A stretch of DNA of 30,469 nucleotides from IMG/VR virus record IMGVR_UViG_3300028840_000716, positions 1 through 30,469 of that record; one strand, 5' to 3'. Positions 23,554-30,469 of this stretch are shown here, in pieces (within the stretch, counting starts at the first letter, position 1; each line of letters begins with the position of its first letter). The notes beneath the pieces were generated by a model. It searched no databases. It was not told the origin of the DNA and worked only from the letters and a program-made list of their open reading frames with translations. The DNA comes from a virus. A program made the translations under genes and the position numbers.

Positions 23554-24456
23554 CTAGATTGTCACAAGCTCCAAATCAAAACCGCTTTCTCCGTCAATAT
23601 CCGCCGCGCTCCCGATTGCATTAACTTTTATAATGCACGGACCGGAATAAACGGGTGGGATTGCATAAACTCGCTCAAATGCGCTCGTCCCTGTTGATTG
23701 CAGGCTCATGTCGTCTTTTCTCAAAAACCCGGTAGTCTGGACGTTCGGGTTTTCATTCACAAATAACCTAAAATCAGCACTCACGGCGGCGGCGGTAGTT
23801 TTGTCTATTTGGCAATTCCATCTATGCAGTAATGCCTTTTGTGTCGAAGGCACGCCATAGATCGCCATTTCTGTCTGTCCATTCCCCGCTAGAATTAGAG
23901 CGGTGACGGTTGAGTCTGTTGCCGCCGTTGCCGAGATCGTCCCGGCGTTGGTTGTCTTGGCGGCTGTATAAATACACTTCATGCGGTGGATTATCACATA
24001 ACTGTTTGATGTATTTACGGGCGTTGTACCATTCAATGCAACCAGTTCGCTAGTTTCTGCGGTATCCCACGAAGTCAAGCCATACACACGGACATTGAAA
24101 CCAGTATCAGCCGCATCGGATGAGACAATGGCATGAACTCGCGCCGCAGTCGGGGCAAGCCAGATTTGCTGTGTTGCGGCGGCGTTTGCCCGATCCCAAA
24201 TATCAGTAGATGTGATTTGTACTCCGTCTGGAGCTGCGCCGAACTTGTTTACAGATGTTCGACTTGTAATATTACCCAGCGCTAATTCACTCAAATAATT
24301 GAGCCTGTTGGATGTGTAAATTGGCGAACTGTCCGAAGGCGTCCTAATTGCTACCACCTGTCTCTGTGACCCGTCGCCCTGTAACTCGGTTTCAATCGTG
24401 GTATTGTTCGGGATGCCGCCCGATTTATCATGGGTTACATAAGTAACATTGCTCAT
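23554..24456 (-). CDS. predicted virion structural protein
   Basis: A 300-residue, beta-rich protein coupled to the portal gene by an ATGA overlap. The central part, from N-K-F-G (near 70) through T-D-I-W-D and the V-A-L-N-G-T-T-P-V-N-T-S-N-S-Y-V stretch, resembles a type of structural protein found in many environmental tailed phages, thought to decorate head or tail. Short strands repeat every 15-20 residues. No catalytic residues are seen. Function beyond being a probable virion component is unknown. Confidence 0.6.
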   Translation of the reverse strand: MSNVTYVTHDKSGGIPNNTTIETELQGDGSQRQVVAIRTPSDSSPIYTSNRLNYLSELALGNITSRTSVNKFGAAPDGVQITSTDIWDRANAAATQQIWLAPTAARVHAIVSSDAADTGFNVRVYGLTSWDTAETSELVALNGTTPVNTSNSYVIIHRMKCIYTAAKTTNAGTISATAATDSTVTALILAGNGQTEMAIYGVPSTQKALLHRWNCQIDKTTAAAVSADFRLFVNENPNVQTTGFLRKDDMSLQSTGTSAFERVYAIPPVYSGPCIIKVNAIGSAADIDGESGFDLELVTI

Positions 24457-26324
24457 TGTTTGCCTTTCGTTCTAATGCCCGTGATTTTACCATCCGCTCC
24501 GCGTTCAACCGTTGCGCTACTTGGTTTCGGTAGAATAACTTCGGCGGGTTGGACTGTGATCTCATTCGTCACGTTCGGGGCGGCGACGTTTATGACTGGC
24601 GGGGATGCCTTGACTTCATTGGTGACATTTACGTTTGGCGAAGGCTGTTCCGGGATCTGATTTGTAACCGTGACGTTTGGAGCAGGTTGATCTGGAACAT
24701 TGACGATAATATCCTGCTTTGTACCAGGCAGTTGAGCATTGACTTTTATTTCTGGAATGGTGAAGTTGTAGACTGGCGCGGGTGTCTCGGTTGCGTAGTT
24801 TATGGCATTTATAAGCGCCTTCAAATCACCGCTATCTGCCAGTTCCGTGATAATGTCCTTGACCTCGAATGCTTTTATAATGTCCAGCTCCGTCTTTGCG
24901 TTTCTCAACTTGTCACGGATGGGTAACGCCATTTCCTCGGGCAATGCTTTACATTCAAAGTCAATCGGTATCGGTTTCCCTTTTGAGTAGAAACGCTTTG
25001 CCATGTCGCACCATGTTTTCAAGTCCGTCATCATGGGAGGGGTTAGATTGACACTTCTTACCGCAACCTGTTCGCGTGGCTCTGGTTTGTCGTCCGGTTC
25101 GTTCATGGATTCCTGCTGCATTTCGCGATCTTCTTCCTGTCGTGTTTCTGTCTCATTCACGATTTCTTCGAGTTCGCTTTCCTGCTCTTCTGTCAAGTCA
25201 TACCCTAAAATGTCCATGACAAGGTAAGCTATTTTCGGGTTCGTGTTGATCGCGTTAGTCAAAACACTAACAGCCTGCCCGCGCTCGTTCTCATCTTCCT
25301 GGAAGGCGTCAATGGATTCGGGTCTAAAGTACATCTTGTAACCCCAGCGCTTTAATAACTGGTCACTGAATGTTTCCTCAATCGTGTGGTAAATCGTGGT
25401 AAAGATGCTGTTTGAATACCACTGTTTTATGAGTGCGTTGTATTCTGCGGCATAAGCCTTGTCTGACATAAAAATGGCGGCTGGGATGCCGAACGCCTTT
25501 GCTACATCTTCGGACGCTTCCCGCTTCAATTCCACATACGTTCCTTTGAGTTGTTCCATGCCCGCGCCGACCTGGGTGATTGTCACTTTTTGAGCGTTGA
25601 CGATCTTGGCGATTTGTGCGAATGCTCCGCGTAAGAAACTATTCCACCACTTTTCGACCCGTTCCTTTTCACCGGGTAATGTCATGCCGTCCACACCCAT
25701 GATTGTTGGTGGAATAAACCCGCGCTCTGAAATCTTGTTTAGGCTGTTCGCCATGTTCAAAGACAATCCAGCGGCGGAGGCGGCAGCACCCAACGGATGA
25801 GACAACGCCGGACCTAACTCAACATCGGAATCAGGCAGCCAGAAATATAAAATGTTTTCAGGCATAATCCGTTCGCTGATTCCTTGATCCGTTATCCTGT
25901 CGAAATACTGTAATCCGTTTCTGTCCATCTGTGGCGTGATGGTATGAGGGGCGAGATATTGAAGGCTGAAAACCACCCGGCTTGTAAGTTCAGGCAATAC
26001 ATACGCCTCACCACCGCACAAAGACGATGCAATAAGGTAAATCAATCTTTGTGGATTGTCAAACCCTCCGACTTTATTCTGCCAGTCAACCGATGAATCA
26101 ATTATGTTTTCCTGTTCGTCACAGATGTCGAATGGCAGAGTGGCAACCGCCGTCGCTGTCATATCCACCGCTCTAAGCAGATCCGGGACGCGAGCCTTAT
26201 AAACGCTCCCGTTCTGACTTGAGTTTTTCGACATCTCCAAAAACCCGTCAATCCCTCCCCATGGCGAAAAGTCAAACGATTTGTATTGTCCTTGCCTGTC
26301 AACCATCATAAAAGGTGTATCCAT
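24453..26324 (-). CDS. portal protein (HK97-like) with long C-terminal extension
   Basis: A 623-residue protein. Residues about 45-390 match the HK97-type portal: R-A-V-D-M-T-A-T-A-V-A-T-L-P early, G-G-E-A-Y-V-L-P, a P-E-N-I-L-Y-F loop and K-A-F-G-I-P-A-A-I-F near 285. It forms the twelve-subunit ring through which DNA is packaged. From about residue 390 there is a Glu-rich helix, then an extra helical domain, then a Pro/Asn/Val tail (about 535-600) with repeated P-N-V-x-V-T-N units. Usual HK97-type portals are 400-450 residues, so the tail is an add-on. The neighbours (terminase before, head genes after) confirm the role. Confidence 0.9.
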   Translation of the reverse strand: MDTPFMMVDRQGQYKSFDFSPWGGIDGFLEMSKNSSQNGSVYKARVPDLLRAVDMTATAVATLPFDICDEQENIIDSSVDWQNKVGGFDNPQRLIYLIASSLCGGEAYVLPELTSRVVFSLQYLAPHTITPQMDRNGLQYFDRITDQGISERIMPENILYFWLPDSDVELGPALSHPLGAAASAAGLSLNMANSLNKISERGFIPPTIMGVDGMTLPGEKERVEKWWNSFLRGAFAQIAKIVNAQKVTITQVGAGMEQLKGTYVELKREASEDVAKAFGIPAAIFMSDKAYAAEYNALIKQWYSNSIFTTIYHTIEETFSDQLLKRWGYKMYFRPESIDAFQEDENERGQAVSVLTNAINTNPKIAYLVMDILGYDLTEEQESELEEIVNETETRQEEDREMQQESMNEPDDKPEPREQVAVRSVNLTPPMMTDLKTWCDMAKRFYSKGKPIPIDFECKALPEEMALPIRDKLRNAKTELDIIKAFEVKDIITELADSGDLKALINAINYATETPAPVYNFTIPEIKVNAQLPGTKQDIIVNVPDQPAPNVTVTNQIPEQPSPNVNVTNEVKASPPVINVAAPNVTNEITVQPAEVILPKPSSATVERGADGKITGIRTKGKQ

Positions 26325-26331
26325 AGTTACC

Positions 26332-27549
26332 TCAACTCATCAGCCAGTTATCTTCCTGATCCTGTTCATGGGCATAACGCCCTGCATCAATCAGGTGGTT
26401 ATCTTTGTCGGCGGGCTTTGTGGTTGCGTTCCCGCCCGCGTCCTCCTGCCAGTGGTATGTACTCAGTTCGTTCTTTGTGTTTATGCAGTTCTTATCAACG
26501 ATGATTTCCTGCTGCTGTAACCACTGGATACCGTGTAAAACACTATCCTTGCCTTTTGCCGCTGGCGACGCACTTACTCCATAACTCACCAGTTCAGCAA
26601 TAGACTTCGGCTCCGCACTATCACAAACGACATAGTTTTCACCAATCTTGTCCTTTATCTCTTCCGCAAGTTTGTCATTCGTCAATCCTGTTTGGTAAAG
26701 TTCATCATAAACATAAATCCGCTTGTTCTTGCGGTCGTAGTGTGCAATCCATAACGCCGCTGGATCGTGGGAGTAACCGAAGTCCAAGCCTGCCCGGTGG
26801 TTGGTGAACTGGTTCGTCATGCCTGACAAATCCTCAACCCTCCAATTTGTAAAGATGACATAACCAAGCACGCCCCAGTTACCCAAAGTATATACATTAT
26901 ATCTATACTTGTCCCTTTCGTTCTCCAAGTCTTTGTGATCGTCCGAAGTCAAGAACTTGTTATCTTTGTACGTCGTTTTGAGTATTGACAAGTCACCGTC
27001 TTTGTACTCTTTCTGATCGTCTGCCCAAGCGATTGTCTTGAAATGCTCATCATAAATCCAGTGAGACTGTAATATCGGGTTGAATGACATTATCATTCTC
27101 TTTTTGGTATCTTCGTCGCCGCCGCGTTGACGCTTATATAAGTCTTTCACATCTCCGCGCTCTGTCTCTGTCGCCTCTTCGATCCAAATGTCAGTAATGA
27201 CACCGACTTTAGGAATGAGTGACTTTATCTTTTCCACATCATCCAGCCCGGCGAATAAAATCTGGAAACCGTTGGCACAAGTCATCACCGCATCGGATTT
27301 GTTCAAAGTAAAGTACTCCAACAATCCAGCCTCACGAATGACACGCTCAATCTGTTGGTAAACACTGCCTCGAATAGTTCTTGCAGTCTGACGACAAACG
27401 AGGTAATTCCTACCGCCTTTGAGTACATCCAATACACAACGTTGGGCAAGGAACCAGGACTTACCCGAAGATGAACCGCCGTAAAATATCTGCGTGCGGG
27501 CGTAGTTCTCCAGGTGCGGTTCGTAAATGTCATTTACTATCAGGTCCAA
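26332..27549 (-). CDS. terL: terminase large subunit
   Basis: A 405-residue packaging motor. The ATPase half has Walker A G-G-S-S-S-G-K-S (residues 24-31) and a Walker B-like V-I-T-D-I-W-I-E-E near 110-122. The nuclease half begins G-L-D-F-G-Y-S-H-D-P (first acidic residue), continues with V-C-D-S-A-E-P, and ends D-K-D-N-H-L-I-D-A-G-R-Y with the last metal ligands. This is the PBSX/phage-terminase type. The start is TTG at 27549 with AAAGG 9 bases upstream; an in-frame TGA lies just before, and no ATG is available. It overlaps the small subunit by 20 bases. Confidence 0.93.
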   Translation of the reverse strand: MDLIVNDIYEPHLENYARTQIFYGGSSSGKSWFLAQRCVLDVLKGGRNYLVCRQTARTIRGSVYQQIERVIREAGLLEYFTLNKSDAVMTCANGFQILFAGLDDVEKIKSLIPKVGVITDIWIEEATETERGDVKDLYKRQRGGDEDTKKRMIMSFNPILQSHWIYDEHFKTIAWADDQKEYKDGDLSILKTTYKDNKFLTSDDHKDLENERDKYRYNVYTLGNWGVLGYVIFTNWRVEDLSGMTNQFTNHRAGLDFGYSHDPAALWIAHYDRKNKRIYVYDELYQTGLTNDKLAEEIKDKIGENYVVCDSAEPKSIAELVSYGVSASPAAKGKDSVLHGIQWLQQQEIIVDKNCINTKNELSTYHWQEDAGGNATTKPADKDNHLIDAGRYAHEQDQEDNWLMS

Positions 27550-28063
27550 CTTCGCTCGCCTTTCGTATCACAATATCGAGCGGGATGCCATCCTTCCCGC
27601 TGATCTCTGTTCTGTCGATGAACTTTCCATGTATCTTTAGTATGTCACGGAGCGCCGACTGCTTATCGTATAACTCGACCTCCAAATCAATGACCTCCCT
27701 GTCCTCGTCGCTTTCGCTTTTCGCTAAATGCGTAATAGTGCGCTGTTTGACTTTCTTTATAAGTCCAGTCAATCCCAATTCTTTCGCCTTGCTCATATCG
27801 AGACTGAAACCCATCGAAGAAACGTCCATCAATTGCGCTATGTCACCGCGAGCGATATCAGCGGTAAGTTTCAAGGCTTCGTCTGCGCTCATGTGGACTT
27901 CTGCCAAACGTTCTTGAATCATCGCTGAAACCTCAGCATCTTTCAACAGGCGCGAGCCTTGTGCATACGCTGTTTTCGCTGAGTACCCTGCCTTTCTTGC
28001 CGCATCAGACGCGTTAAATGACTGCAAATAATAGTCAACGAATAGCGCCTGCTTCTTGTTCAT
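27530..28063 (-). CDS. terS: terminase small subunit
   Basis: A 177-residue protein. The N-terminal N-K-K-Q-A-L-F-V-D-Y-Y-L and N-A-S-D-A-A-R-K-A-G-Y-S with K-T-A-Y-A-Q-G-S-R-L-L form the helix-turn-helix DNA-binding domain of phage TerS proteins, which recognise the packaging site. A helical oligomerisation region with alternating charges follows. It is coupled upstream by an ATGA overlap and precedes the large subunit. Packaging sites are often within or near this gene, but I cannot locate one by eye. Confidence 0.92.
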   Translation of the reverse strand: MNKKQALFVDYYLQSFNASDAARKAGYSAKTAYAQGSRLLKDAEVSAMIQERLAEVHMSADEALKLTADIARGDIAQLMDVSSMGFSLDMSKAKELGLTGLIKKVKQRTITHLAKSESDEDREVIDLEVELYDKQSALRDILKIHGKFIDRTEISGKDGIPLDIVIRKASEVGPDSK

Positions 28064-28278
28064 ACCTTCACGCCTTCCAATTCCTCCACCTTCAGATCCT
28101 CGAACAATCCTTTGGGCGGGATGTGTTCCAATATAATCGTAAGTCTAATCCGTGTATCTGCTGGGATTGCATAACCGTCCGAACGCTTGAAAATGCGCTC
28201 GTAATGTTCCCGCCCGTCAAAGACGAAATGACGGACAAGTTCACCGCTTGACATGTCGAGTAAATCAATGCGTTTCAT
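28060..28278 (-). CDS. small hypothetical protein before terminase
   Basis: A 72-residue protein. The start at ATG 28278 overlaps the stop of the upstream carbohydrate-binding gene as ATGA; a longer open frame to 28503 is only overlap with that gene. It begins M-K-R-I-D-L-L-D-M, has mixed charge, and ends in a Glu/Val-rich tail. It may be a small alpha-beta domain. No family recognised. Its ATGA overlap with the small terminase gene at the other end shows it is part of the same operon. Confidence 0.65.
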   Translation of the reverse strand: MKRIDLLDMSSGELVRHFVFDGREHYERIFKRSDGYAIPADTRIRLTIILEHIPPKGLFEDLKVEELEGVKV

Positions 28279-28913
28279 AGAGGCAGCCACAAAGCTAATA
28301 CGTTGGGCGGTTCCCATCCGATCTGCGAAGTGTGGGACTGTCTGCATTGATAGCGTAATCCCAAATATGTCACAATGTCTCCGATCTTGTAAGCCACACC
28401 TGCCGCCCATTCGTTTGTCGGAGGTGTTGGTACATATACTCTCCATAACGCTGGGACAACGGGAGGCGTCCAATCTGATTGTGTTACATGCGCCTGTAAG
28501 CATACATACTCAGTACCAAGATATAAACGATGTGTCCCAACCTGGACTTGTTCGCCCGCAATCCACAAAAGCACGCCCGTTTGATTTTCACGGTAAACAA
28601 CGAATAACGCCGGGGTTTGTTCCGGCGGGTAAATTGTTCTAAAATGAGATTGGCGAACTATCACAAGACCGTCGTTGTATCCGTAAATCTTTCCAGCTTC
28701 CACCCATTCACCAACATCAGGGAGCGGATCGTAATTCGTCACTTTTCCCGAAACTTTGCCGAGATATGCATTTTCGTCTGTATCATGGTACTCGGTAAGT
28801 GTTGGAGGTATCCCCGTCTTTCCCCCAACCTCCGTCAAAGATGCGATCACGATTGCGCCCTGATACTCGACTGCAAAATATATGGGTTGATCTGTTGCCA
28901 CTAAATAAGCCAT
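28275..28913 (-). CDS. protein with two carbohydrate-binding modules (CBM5/12-like)
   Basis: A 212-residue protein. Its second half holds two copies of a chitin/cellulose-binding-like module: W-I-A-G-E-Q-V-Q-V-G-T-H with a W-T-P-P-V-V-P-A-L-W-R end, and W-A-A-G-V-A-Y-K-I-G-D with a W-E-P-P-N-V-L-A-L-W end. The spaced tryptophans and A-L-W close match CBM5/12 modules that stack on sugar rings. The N-terminal half is beta-rich and may attach to the virion. It likely helps adsorption by gripping glycans. It is expressed just after the repeat-rich adhesin, and the pair lies before the terminase genes rather than with the tail tip. Confidence 0.72.
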   Translation of the reverse strand: MAYLVATDQPIYFAVEYQGAIVIASLTEVGGKTGIPPTLTEYHDTDENAYLGKVSGKVTNYDPLPDVGEWVEAGKIYGYNDGLVIVRQSHFRTIYPPEQTPALFVVYRENQTGVLLWIAGEQVQVGTHRLYLGTEYVCLQAHVTQSDWTPPVVPALWRVYVPTPPTNEWAAGVAYKIGDIVTYLGLRYQCRQSHTSQIGWEPPNVLALWLPL

Positions 28914-28922
28914 GATAATCTC

Positions 28923-30143
28923 CTATGCCGTTGTTACTGTCCACTCAGGTCCGTCTGCGGTGTATGAACCGTTTACAAGATCGTACTTATATTCATTGCC
29001 TGTTGTTGGAGGACTGGCGGCTTGATATACTCCGTTTGGCGCGGCATTAGAACCACCCAAAAGATCAAGCGTTGGGGTTGCATACGTAAAGTTCGCCTTG
29101 TTTGTCCATATCGCCGCAAGCACCGCATCAACCGCCGCCGCGTTGTACGCATTTTCTAGCTGTATGCTTCTTATTGCGTTATCAGTCCAAGCGGATACAG
29201 TAACATTCGGACAAGTAATAGCTAAGCATGCCGTTGCGCCTGTTGGGAATGGCTGCGATGCGTTTATTTCCCAAGTCAGACCCGCGAGGGTGTTTAGATA
29301 TAGATACGTCAAACCTGATGGTAACGGGTCGGTATTGGCGTTATAGGTCAAACCTGTGAGGGTGTTTAGATATAGATATGTCAAACCTGATGGTAACGGG
29401 TCGGTATTGGCGTTATAGGTCAGACCTGTGAGGTTGTTTAGAGTAAGAGACGTCAAACCCGATGGTAACGGGTCGGTATTGGCGTTATAGGTCAGACCTG
29501 TGAGGTTGATTAGATATAGAGACGTCAAACCCGATGGTAACGGGTCGGTATTGGCGTTATAGGTCAAACCTGTGAGGATTGATAGATATAGAGTTGTCAA
29601 ACCCGATGGTAACGGGTCGGTATTGGCGTTATAGGTCAAACCTGTGAGGGATTGTAGATATAGATATGTCAAACCCGATGGTAACGGGTCGGTATTGGCG
29701 TTATAGGTCAGACCCGTGAGGGTGACTAGAGTAAGAGACGTCAAACCCGATGGTAACGGGTCGGTATTGGCGTTATAGGTCAAACCCGTGAGGGCGTTTA
29801 GATATAGAGTTGTCAAATTTACCGGGGGCGGGCTGGCGTTTGCGTTCCAAGTAAGTTTAGTATCCCTTAAATCGAGATAGGTTATTAGTGATTTATTCGA
29901 GATTCTTACCACATACGTTCCAGCACCGGCATAATTATGAGTAGTCGTCCCTGTGTTTCCGTTTGCGATTGTACTATTCGCCGTTCCATCTCCCCAACTT
30001 ACTGTACATGTTCCGCCTGTCGGAGTAATGCGCTGAAGCGTTAGTGTTTGCGCTCCGGTCGTAACAGCACCAAGAATTAATACGTTACTATCATCCGCCC
30101 CTCCCAACACCGTCATAAAAACATGTTTTCTTTTTCTATTCAT
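28923..30143 (-). CDS. adhesin-like protein: PKD-like domain + leucine-rich repeats
   Basis: A 406-residue protein. Residues about 30-90 are a PKD-like domain (V-S-W-G-D-G-T, then H-N-Y-A-G-A-G-T-Y-V-V-R). Next come seven near-identical 24-residue repeats plus a degenerate one at each end. Each has the form L-x-x-L-x-L-x-x-L-T-G-L-T-Y-N-A-N-T-D-P-L-P-S-G, a bacterial-type leucine-rich repeat. The last 120 residues are a separate domain with a helix and a Pro/Tyr-rich end. No signal peptide is clear. It probably binds a host surface molecule or another protein. It could be a head fibre, a tail fibre placed upstream of the terminase in a circular map, or a host-directed effector. Confidence 0.7.
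   Translation of the reverse strand: MNRKRKHVFMTVLGGADDSNVLILGAVTTGAQTLTLQRITPTGGTCTVSWGDGTANSTIANGNTGTTTHNYAGAGTYVVRISNKSLITYLDLRDTKLTWNANASPPPVNLTTLYLNALTGLTYNANTDPLPSGLTSLTLVTLTGLTYNANTDPLPSGLTYLYLQSLTGLTYNANTDPLPSGLTTLYLSILTGLTYNANTDPLPSGLTSLYLINLTGLTYNANTDPLPSGLTSLTLNNLTGLTYNANTDPLPSGLTYLYLNTLTGLTYNANTDPLPSGLTYLYLNTLAGLTWEINASQPFPTGATACLAITCPNVTVSAWTDNAIRSIQLENAYNAAAVDAVLAAIWTNKANFTYATPTLDLLGGSNAAPNGVYQAASPPTTGNEYKYDLVNGSYTADGPEWTVTTA
29289..29792 (-). repeat. seven tandem 72-bp repeats encoding leucine-rich repeats
   Basis: Seven exact-length 72-bp units. About 53 bases of each unit are nearly invariant, with only scattered single-base changes. The remaining 19 bases hold almost all variation, and these changes alter amino acids at the x positions of xLxLxx while keeping the leucines. 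Flanking half-similar units lie on both sides. Confidence 0.92.
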
Positions 30144-30179
30144 GTAATTATCCTTTTGTTACATTTTACACCATTTTTA

Positions 30180-30469
30180 CTACTCTTCAAACACGCTCCA
30201 AAATCTTTCGCTGACCTTGCCTGCTAAAGTCGCAACTTTCTCATCAGCCCAATCGCTGTAAAAGTGCTGAAGCTCGTGATCGAGTAAGCCTTTCAACTTG
30301 TACCCCTTCCAGTCATCACGGATGTAGATGGTCCCGAATAGTCCGCGCTTTTCTGTCCTATCCTTGTTATATATATAATAGGCGTGGCAGTCCTGTAATC
30401 GTTTATCGCTTGGAGGCAAGAACACGATCTCTATCCACTGACGGGCACCGATGGGAATTTTTATAATAT
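30180..30469 (-). CDS. HExxH metallopeptidase-like protein, cut by the window edge
   Basis: The frame stays open from the TAA near 30180 to the right edge, so the true start is outside the window; at least 96 residues are present. A GTG at 30425 would give only 81, but the residues before it (I-P-I-G-A-R-Q-W-I-E-I-V) read as protein, so I prefer the longer form. The motif H-E-L-Q-H (codons 30264-30278) followed by D-W-A-D-E-K-V-A is the zinc-binding HExxH pattern with a plausible downstream acidic ligand. Small phage proteins with this motif exist, but their substrates are mostly unknown. Without the start the family is unsure. Confidence 0.6.
   Translation of the reverse strand, partial: IIKIPIGARQWIEIVFLPPSDKRLQDCHAYYIYNKDRTEKRGLFGTIYIRDDWKGYKLKGLLDHELQHFYSDWADEKVATLAGKVSERFWSVFEE

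Noticed and set aside
27471-27917. 148-residue plus-strand open frame
   Set aside because: It is antisense to both terminase genes, rich in Ser and Leu as such shadows often are, and has no recognisable domain.
28279-28503. N-terminal extension of the small gene before the terminase
   Set aside because: These codons overlap the carbohydrate-binding gene in another frame and do not look like protein; the ATGA overlap at 28278 marks the likely start.
29289-29792. CRISPR-like array of regular repeats
   Set aside because: The 72-bp units are in frame, encode leucine-rich repeats throughout, have no 25-40-bp repeat/unique-spacer layout, and there are no cas genes.
29289-29792. Target of a diversity-generating retroelement
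   Set aside because: Variable codons partly look like changes from AAC, but CAA and TCA also change the third base, and no reverse transcriptase or template repeat is present in the window. Repeat recombination and selection are enough to explain it for now.

Overview
This window looks like most of the late half of a tailed, siphovirus-type phage or prophage genome. Nearly everything from the right edge down to about 4.2 kb lies on the minus strand and reads right to left in the usual head-then-tail order: small and large terminase, portal, minor head protein, an HK97-type protease-capsid fusion, connector and neck proteins, tail tube, tail assembly chaperone with a -1 frameshift, tape measure, distal tail, tail hub and a fibre. 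A short plus-strand block (1-4138) carries small unknown genes and then a lysis cassette (GH25 lysin, unknown protein, holin-like protein). The two transcription units converge on a perfect 14-bp hairpin at 4157-4192. No contractile-sheath gene, integrase, repressor, replication gene, tRNA or CRISPR array was seen.

The host is not identifiable with confidence. A GH25 muramidase with an SH3-like end, a holin-like neighbour and no visible spanin fit a host with accessible peptidoglycan. The cassette described next implies a host that makes CDP-linked 6-deoxysugars. Base composition is moderate, and the cassette genes do not look obviously different from the structural genes.

The most unusual part is a six-gene sugar-nucleotide cassette (16239-22259) inserted between the minor head gene and the capsid gene. 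In order of transcription it encodes a YerE-like thiamine-diphosphate carboligase, an RfbH/DdhC (E1)-type 3-dehydrase, a short epimerase/reductase, a three-part C-methyltransferase, a short-chain dehydrogenase and a radical SAM/SPASM enzyme. A GT-A-like glycosyltransferase (13064-13783) sits further down among the head genes. The 3-dehydrase carries the diagnostic His-for-Lys replacement and four-cysteine iron-sulfur pattern. Together these genes could divert a host CDP-4-keto-6-deoxyhexose into a branched 3,6-dideoxysugar (yersiniose-like) and attach it, either to the virion or to the host surface. The upstream enzymes (cytidylyltransferase, 4,6-dehydratase, E3 reductase) are not in the window. 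Most cassette junctions are ATGA stop-start overlaps. The cassette ends at a terminator-like hairpin directly before the capsid ribosome binding site.

Upstream of the terminase lies an adhesion-like block. One gene encodes a PKD-like domain followed by seven near-identical 72-bp leucine-rich repeats that differ almost only at the predicted exposed positions. The next encodes two carbohydrate-binding modules. A protein with an HExxH metallopeptidase motif runs off the right edge. A 59-residue gene in the neck region (11448-11627) and several start corrections were found by reading the junctions.
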